From: Gammaproteobacteria bacterium
GTDB lineage: Bacteria > Pseudomonadota > Gammaproteobacteria > Steroidobacterales > Steroidobacteraceae
NCBI GenBank assembly: GCA_025358615.1
Contig: JANYIY010000383.1
Location: 1 to 32,488, forward strand
Length of the DNA: 32,488 nucleotides
Direction of reading: 5' to 3'
This document shows, one piece after another, positions 26,668 to 32,488 of this stretch; positions within the stretch are counted from its first letter, which is position 1; every line of letters starts with the position of its first letter. The notes under the pieces were generated by a model. That model saw only the letters and a list, made by a program, of their open reading frames with translations, made no database searches and had not been told where the DNA came from. Made by a program: the position numbers and the translations under genes.

Positions 26668-27108
26668 ATGATCAACATTGCGCCCCTGCGTTCCTCGGAG
26701 CGTGCCCGCTGGGAACAGCTATGGCGCGAATATCAGGACTTTTATGCAGTCGCACTGCCGGCTGATGTCACCGACACCACCTGGCAGAGGCTGCATGACG
26801 GGCGGGTGCATGGCCTCGGTGCCCGTGATTCCACCGACACTCTCGTCGGCATAGTGCACTTCTTGTTTCATGAGGATACGTGGTCGACGGTCCCCGCGTG
26901 CTACTTACAAGACCTTTACGTGGACCCGAAAATCCGTGGGACCGGGTGCGGTCGCCTGCTGATCGAGGCAGTCGCCGAATCAGCGAAAGCGGCGGGGCAA
27001 GTTCATCCCTACTGGTTGACGCACGAGACCAACAGCCTGGCACGGCAGTTGTACGACCGGATTGGCAAAAATCAGGGATTCATTCAATACGTTTACACCC
27101 CGGCATAG
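26668..27108 (+). CDS. GNAT-family N-acetyltransferase (paralog of 23053..23502)
   Basis: WEQLWREYQDFYAVALPADVTDTTWQRL...CYLQDLYVDPKIRGTGCGRLLIEAVAESAKAAGQVHPYWLTHETNSLARQLYDRIGKNQGFIQY. Confidence 0.92.
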   Translation: MINIAPLRSSERARWEQLWREYQDFYAVALPADVTDTTWQRLHDGRVHGLGARDSTDTLVGIVHFLFHEDTWSTVPACYLQDLYVDPKIRGTGCGRLLIEAVAESAKAAGQVHPYWLTHETNSLARQLYDRIGKNQGFIQYVYTPA

Positions 27109-27150
27109 CCACCAAGCAGCTGCAATGAGGGTCAACAACGGTATTCACTA

Positions 27151-27408
27151 CTAAGGCGACCACCCCGTCCAATCCAGTTGGGATTGCGAGTAGCAACGGT
27201 AGCAAAGATTTTGCAAAGGCCGCGGCGCGTACAACCCATTGGTTATAGCCATTGGATCCGGATCGACGGCTGCATCGAAGTGAGGAAACGCCCGAACACC
27301 AAAATTGGGTTCGTACAGATCCGATACTAAGACGCCGGTGGCGCAAGCGCTAAGGAGGGTAACAGCGACCAGCAGAGCGACTTTTGTGCAGTGCGAAGGC
27401 AAAGCCAT
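27151..27408 (-). CDS. Small predicted lipoprotein
   Basis: MALPSHCTKVALLVAVTLLSACATG: hydrophobic stretch and lipobox LLSAC. Confidence 0.55.
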   Translation of the reverse strand: MALPSHCTKVALLVAVTLLSACATGVLVSDLYEPNFGVRAFPHFDAAVDPDPMAITNGLYAPRPLQNLCYRCYSQSQLDWTGWSP

Positions 27409-27548
27409 GTGTCCTCCAAAAAATCTTCCCGCCGAGCCGCAAATCGCATCAACACTAGCATCGTTCACAATTGTGGGCAAGAAACTTGGGCAGCGCTATT
27501 GGTACACTGCGCCTTCGAATGAAGCCACTGGCCGTGGAGCACTGTAAC

Positions 27549-27725
27549 GTGAGAATCATCTGCGCTTTGCTGTTGATGTTCACCGTTGTCATGGGGGGAT
27601 GCAGTCGCGATTCCCACGCATATCCCGTCGCGACATTTCTTCAGGGACCACCGGCAAAGAAAGTGTCCACGGAACCCCACTGCCCATCATCCGAATCGCA
27701 CGGTCAGCGCTACTTCCCGATTTAG
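27549..27725 (+). CDS. Small predicted lipoprotein (GTG start)
   Basis: MRIICALLLMFTVVMGGCSRDSHAYP...: signal-like hydrophobic stretch followed by VMGGC. Homology not recognised. Confidence 0.35.
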   Translation: MRIICALLLMFTVVMGGCSRDSHAYPVATFLQGPPAKKVSTEPHCPSSESHGQRYFPI

Positions 27726-27891
27726 GCAAGCGACCTAGCATACTCGACGGCTCGGGGCTGCTTCACGCAGCTCTGGGACTTTCCTGACTTTGAGCGGTTC
27801 CGGCAGTTGTCGGTTGCCGTCTAGCCATATAAGGCCAGCGCCGCCAATTGAGGTCAACGTCAATACGTGACGTCTTTGTTGAGATTCACAC

Positions 27892-30429
27892 CTAAACGGT
27901 CCACGCCAGAAACCGCGCCAAGTACGGTGCCGTTCGGCTAGTCGCCACCTGTGCAACTTCGGCGGGAGGCCCGGCGGCAACGATGCGTCCGCCCTCATCG
28001 CCCGCGCCGGGCCCTATGTCTATGACCCAGTCGCTGCCGGCGACCACCCGCATATCGTGCTCTATCACAATCACGGTATTGCCGGCCTGAACCAGACCAT
28101 CGAGTTGCGCGGTGAGCTTCTCTACGTCCGAAGGATGCAATCCCGTCGTTGGTTCATCCAATACATAAAGAGTGTTGCCGCGCTGCGCACGCTGTAGCTC
28201 GGTCGCCAGTTTGATCCGCTGTGCCTCCCCGCCGGAAAGCTCCGTCGCCGGCTGGCCAAGCCGCAAATAGCCCAAGCCCACTTCACGCACGACGCTCAAG
28301 GATCGGTGTACGGGCACGTCATCGGCGAAGAACTCCGCAGCTTCGTCCACCGTCATGCCGAGTACGTCGGCAATCGATTGTCCGCGGTACTTGATCTCGA
28401 GAGTTTTCGCGTTATAACGCTTCCCGTGACAGGTAGGACAGGGTGCATAGACGCTCGGCAGGAATAACAGCTCCACCATGACGAAGCCTTCGCCCTCGCA
28501 GGTGGGGCAGCGGCCTTTGGCCACGTTGAAAGAGAAACGTCCCGCATCGTAGCGACGCGCGCGCGCAGCCGGAGCTGCTGCGAACAGTCTGCGAATATGA
28601 TCGAACAGGCCCGTGTAGGTCGCCAGGTTGGAACGCGGTGTCCGCCCAATTGGTTTCTGATCTACCCGCACCAGGCGATCGATCCCCTGCATGCCGCCGG
28701 TGATTCGACCGCTCACAGTCTCCGTCGTGGTTCGCTCCAGGAGGTCGCTTTCGTCCTCCTCTGGCGCGATCTCATGGCCGAGTTGCTCCGCAACCAGTTC
28801 CACCAGCACCTGGCTTATCAGACTCGACTTGCCGGAGCCGGAAACACCCGTGACGGTCGCGAACACTCCCAATGGCAGCGCGACATCGAGGCCGCGCAGA
28901 TTGTTGCGCGTGACATCCGTCAGCTGCAGCCAGCCCTTTGGCGTGCGCGGCGTGCGCGGCGTGCGCGTGGGAAGTGGGTAGCTCCCGAACAGGTAGCGCC
29001 GGGTCTGGGAGGACTCCACATTCTCGAGCCCGGCAGGGGGACCGCTGTAAAGCACAAAGCCACCCTTGTCACCGGCCGCCGGACCGACATCGACGATCCA
29101 GTCGGCGCGGCGGATTATGTCCAGATCGTGCTCGACCACGAACAACGAATTGCCTGAGGCTTTCAGTTGATCGAGCGCCGCAAGAAGGGCCTCTGTGTCC
29201 GCCGGATGCAGGCCCGCCGACGGCTCGTCGAGCACGTACACCACGCCGAACAGATTGGAGCGCACCTGTGTGGCGAGCCGCAGACGCTGCAGCTCACCCG
29301 GCGAAAGTGTCGGGGTACTGCGTTCCAGCGACAGATACCCAAGGCCCAGATTGAGCAGCACATCCAGGCGCGCCAAGGTGTCCTGGGTAATACGCTGCGC
29401 GACCAGCGTCTTCTCCGGATGCTCATTCGTCATTTGCAACAAATGCGAAGCGCCCGCTTCAGAATAGGGACGCAGCATACCGGCCAGCTGCATCAACGAC
29501 AGCCTCGACATTTCCGCGATGTCGAGACCGGCAAATTTCACGGTCAGCGATTCGGGGCGCAACCGCTTGCCGTGGCACAGCGGGCAATCGGTGCTCAGCA
29601 TGTACTGCTGCACCCGTCGCTTCATCAGCGGGCTTTGCGTGTTGGCAAAGGTGTGCAGCACGTGACGCCTGACGCTGGTAAAAGTCCCCATGTAACTCGG
29701 CTCTTCCTTGCGCCGCAGCGCACGTCGAGCCTCGCGTGGCTCGAGCCCCGCGTACACCGGCACCACCGGCTGTTCGTCGGTAAAGAGAATCCAATGGCGA
29801 TCCTTCTTCGGCAGTTCGCGCCACGCACGATCGACGTCTATCCCTAGTGTTACGAGTATGTCGCGCTGGTTCTGACCTCCCCATGCCGTCGGCCACGCTG
29901 CAATCGCGCGCTGCCGGATCGTGAGCGAGTCATCAAGAACCATCGATTTTTCCGTGACCTCGTAGATCCGGCCCAACCCGTGACACTTCGGACAGGCGCC
30001 GTCCGGGGTATTCGGCGAGAACGACTCCGCGTAGAGAAGCGACTGCCCGTGAGGATAATCGCCGGCGCGCGAATAGAGCATCCGCAGCAGGTTGGAGAGG
30101 GTCGTAACGCTGCCGACAGAGGAACGAGTGGTGGGCGAACCCCGCTGCTGCTGAAGCGCCACCGCCGGGGGCAGCCCCTCGATCTCGTCGACTTCCGGCA
30201 CGGCCATTTGATGGAACAGCCGTCTGGCATAGGGCGAAACGGACTCCAGATAGCGTCGTTGTGCCTCCGCATACAGCGTGCCGAACGCCAGAGAGGACTT
30301 GCCGGAACCGGAAACGCCCGTGAACACAACGAGGCAGTCACGCGGAATATCCAGATCCACGTTCTTGAGATTGTGTTCGCGTGCTCCGCGCACGTGAACC
30401 ATCCCGGTAGAGTCCTTGGTGCGGGTCAT
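27892..30429 (-). CDS. UvrA-like excinuclease ABC subunit A family protein (short form, 845 aa)
   Basis: Two Walker A motifs ([38 protein letters not shown]); zinc motif [61 protein letters not shown]. Confidence 0.94.
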   Translation of the reverse strand: MTRTKDSTGMVHVRGAREHNLKNVDLDIPRDCLVVFTGVSGSGKSSLAFGTLYAEAQRRYLESVSPYARRLFHQMAVPEVDEIEGLPPAVALQQQRGSPTTRSSVGSVTTLSNLLRMLYSRAGDYPHGQSLLYAESFSPNTPDGACPKCHGLGRIYEVTEKSMVLDDSLTIRQRAIAAWPTAWGGQNQRDILVTLGIDVDRAWRELPKKDRHWILFTDEQPVVPVYAGLEPREARRALRRKEEPSYMGTFTSVRRHVLHTFANTQSPLMKRRVQQYMLSTDCPLCHGKRLRPESLTVKFAGLDIAEMSRLSLMQLAGMLRPYSEAGASHLLQMTNEHPEKTLVAQRITQDTLARLDVLLNLGLGYLSLERSTPTLSPGELQRLRLATQVRSNLFGVVYVLDEPSAGLHPADTEALLAALDQLKASGNSLFVVEHDLDIIRRADWIVDVGPAAGDKGGFVLYSGPPAGLENVESSQTRRYLFGSYPLPTRTPRTPRTPKGWLQLTDVTRNNLRGLDVALPLGVFATVTGVSGSGKSSLISQVLVELVAEQLGHEIAPEEDESDLLERTTTETVSGRITGGMQGIDRLVRVDQKPIGRTPRSNLATYTGLFDHIRRLFAAAPAARARRYDAGRFSFNVAKGRCPTCEGEGFVMVELLFLPSVYAPCPTCHGKRYNAKTLEIKYRGQSIADVLGMTVDEAAEFFADDVPVHRSLSVVREVGLGYLRLGQPATELSGGEAQRIKLATELQRAQRGNTLYVLDEPTTGLHPSDVEKLTAQLDGLVQAGNTVIVIEHDMRVVAGSDWVIDIGPGAGDEGGRIVAAGPPAEVAQVATSRTAPYLARFLAWTV

Positions 30430-30493
30430 ACGGGCGGTGTGAAATACAGCTCCTGGCGGTCAACGCGCGTATCTTAACCGCTCCCTCGCCGTG

Positions 30494-30617
30494 CTATCGC
30501 ACTGGATCAGCGGCTTGTTCTGCCCGGATTCGCGCGAACACCTCTTCCCGGTGTACGGCTACGTCCTTGGGCGCGCTGAGTCCCATGCGTACCTTTGCCT
30601 TTGACCCCCAGAATTTG
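30494..30617 (-). pseudogene. csrA: csrA remnant with frameshift
   Basis: Minus strand encodes QILGVKGK (30594..30617) and, in a shifted frame, KVRMGLSAPKDVAVHREEVFARIRAEQAADPVR* (30494..30595), matching CsrA [33 protein letters not shown]. No CsrA N-terminus (MLILTRR...) found. Confidence 0.75.
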
Positions 30618-30718
30618 CGGCGTTGAGCGGTGGTTTTCCACTGTCTTCTTTTGCAGGCCAGGCTTAATATCTGCCACGTGTCGTTTCTAAATTAGGCTTC
30701 ACACGCAAGGAAGAAATA

Positions 30719-32488
30719 ATGAAAAGCAAGAGTATGTTGAGGGTCGGCATTTTGCTCACCCTGGGATTGAATTCGTACGCTGCACCGACGACGCCGCGTT
30801 TGGGAAAGGTGGCGGCGGCGCCTGCCACGGTGCAAGCCGTGTCGCCGGCCAGCACGATCGAATTCTCTGTGTATCTGCCGCTGCGAAACGGTAAGCAACT
30901 CGATGGTTTACTTGCCGATCTTCACGATAAAACCTCACCCAAGTATCAGCAATGGCTGCAGCCTTCTGATTTCCTACAGCGATTCGGTCCGCGTCCGGCC
31001 GATCTCGCGGCGCTGCGCGCCGCGCTCACTGTCCGTGGCTTCACGGTAGTCCAAAGCAATGCGCACGGTCTGCGTGTGCGGGGGCCGGCAAGTGCGGCGT
31101 CCAACACCTTCGGCGTGACCATCCGCAGCCGCACTCAGGATGGCCGAACGCATTTCATGGCGAAGACCGAACTGCAGATTCCCAGCGAGCTTGCGGCGCT
31201 CAACGTGCGCATCTTGGGCCTTGCAGCCGTTCCCGAACGCCAAGTGCATGCTCGTGTCACGGGGCAGCTTGGCAAAATCGTGGATAATCGTTACGGGGTT
31301 ACCGGACCCTACTGGTTCGATGACCTAAAACAAGCCTATGACTATCCGGCCTACGGTTCCAAAACCAATGGCGCTGGCGTCAGTGTGGCTGTGCTCATGA
31401 GCGATCTGATATTCCCCGACGATGTCGGCGCGGCCTTTACCCACGAAAAGTTCACCGCTATAACCAGCCTGTCAGCACCGAAAGTAACCACGGTGACCAT
31501 CGCTGGCGGCGGTGTCCAAGATGGGCCCGGCTCGTTCGAGGCAAGCCTCGACGTACAACAGGTGCTCGGCGGCGCTCCGGCATCCAATGTCACTCTGGTC
31601 AGCATTCCTGACCTGTCGGATCAAAACATCGTTGACGGTTACACCTATATCGTCGACCAAAATAGCTTCGACATCGTCAACTCCTCTTTTGGCGGTTGCG
31701 AACTGGAATACACGGCCGCGTATAACGGCGGAACTGATTTCACTTCCATTCTCCAGACCTATCACGAGATTTTCGCGCAGGGAAACGCACAGGGTATCAC
31801 CTTTGTGGCGAGTTCCGGCGATGAGGGAGGCCTCATATGTCCGAGCGTGGACTATGGCTCGCCGGGCGCTGCGCCCACTTTCGTGGCGGGTGTCAGCACG
31901 CCATCGGATGATCCGGACGTCACTTCGGTCGGCGGCGGCAATCTAGTCACCGTGGCCACGGCCGGAATACTCGACTCCGCCTATGTGAGAGAGAGTGCTT
32001 TTGCCGACCCGGAAGTCCCGTCCGATATCTACGGGCTTGGACAAAACGTCTCTGGCGGTGTGTGGGCAGCGGGCGGAGGAGTAAGTTCGGTGTTCGCAAA
32101 ACCTCTGTACCAACTATTGGCTAAAACAGGCTCGAGCCGATGGCGCACGGAACCGGATATCGGCATGCAGGTCGGAGGCTGCCCTGGCGCAGCCATCAGC
32201 TGCGATCCGGACGATAGCGCGGCAGTAGTCGCGTATGGCGTCGGCTTGGGAGGCGGATACTATGGTGTGATCGGCACCTCAGTGTCGTCGCCTGAGTTCG
32301 TCGGCGCCTTGGCTCTGTTTGAGCAACAGTTCGGCAAGCGGCATCGACAAGGGAATATCAATTACTTTCTCTACGCGGCGGGTGCTCTTCAGACCCTTGC
32401 GGGCGGAGTCAATGCCCCTGCGTCTTTTCAATTTTACCGTCGAAACATTCCTGGCAACGACGGCCTGTGGAATGCCAGCTATCCGAGC
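30719..32488 (+). CDS. S53-family (sedolisin / pro-kumamolisin) peptidase, 3' truncated by window edge
   Basis: Open frame from ATG 30719 to the window end. Secretion signal, activation propeptide (VYLPLRNGKQLDGLLADLHDKTSPKYQQWLQPSDFLQRFGP), catalytic Glu/Asp in SFEASLDVQ, oxyanion Asp in ASSGDEGG, catalytic Ser in GTSVSSPEF. Confidence 0.93.
   Translation, partial: MKSKSMLRVGILLTLGLNSYAAPTTPRLGKVAAAPATVQAVSPASTIEFSVYLPLRNGKQLDGLLADLHDKTSPKYQQWLQPSDFLQRFGPRPADLAALRAALTVRGFTVVQSNAHGLRVRGPASAASNTFGVTIRSRTQDGRTHFMAKTELQIPSELAALNVRILGLAAVPERQVHARVTGQLGKIVDNRYGVTGPYWFDDLKQAYDYPAYGSKTNGAGVSVAVLMSDLIFPDDVGAAFTHEKFTAITSLSAPKVTTVTIAGGGVQDGPGSFEASLDVQQVLGGAPASNVTLVSIPDLSDQNIVDGYTYIVDQNSFDIVNSSFGGCELEYTAAYNGGTDFTSILQTYHEIFAQGNAQGITFVASSGDEGGLICPSVDYGSPGAAPTFVAGVSTPSDDPDVTSVGGGNLVTVATAGILDSAYVRESAFADPEVPSDIYGLGQNVSGGVWAAGGGVSSVFAKPLYQLLAKTGSSRWRTEPDIGMQVGGCPGAAISCDPDDSAAVVAYGVGLGGGYYGVIGTSVSSPEFVGALALFEQQFGKRHRQGNINYFLYAAGALQTLAGGVNAPASFQFYRRNIPGNDGLWNASYPS

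Noticed and set aside
1-32488. CRISPR arrays, tRNA/rRNA genes, IS elements or phage genes
   Set aside because: No regularly spaced repeats, no tRNA-like cloverleaf with CCA, and no transposase or integrase translation noticed on reading; not exhaustively searched by software.

Overview
This is a GC-rich, densely coded proteobacterial chromosomal segment, probably gammaproteobacterial (inference from gene content only). I see about 30 protein genes and no tRNA, rRNA, IS element or CRISPR array. From left to right: a GMC oxidoreductase C-terminus; a guanidino-modifying enzyme coupled to a Tat-type amidase; a cyanide-insensitive bd-type oxidase (cioAB plus a 40-aa DUF2474 ORF); a minus-strand amino-acid-themed module (MocR regulator, LysE exporter, secreted aromatic amino acid lyase-like protein lacking the Ala-Ser-Gly MIO motif, MFS transporter); a 2OG-Fe(II) oxygenase; a NYN-LOTUS protein; an hsp20-lon operon with a sigma32-like promoter; a complete pqqABCDE operon followed 4 nt later by an M48 peptidase; a divergent histidine kinase/response regulator pair; two paralogous GNATs; DUF427; metF; an M19 dipeptidase; msrB; small lipoproteins; a short UvrA-like ABC protein; and an S53 (sedolisin) protease open at the right edge. 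Items missing from the supplied ORF track: pqqA (20765..20839), the DUF2474 ORF (3883..4005, TTG start), the S53 gene (no stop inside the window), a frameshifted csrA remnant (about 30494..30617), and a probable 5' remnant of a class-III aminotransferase (1177..1353). Most interesting are the exported MIO-less lyase-like protein with its transporter neighbours, and the pqq operon with an M48 peptidase where a PqqF-type protease might be expected.
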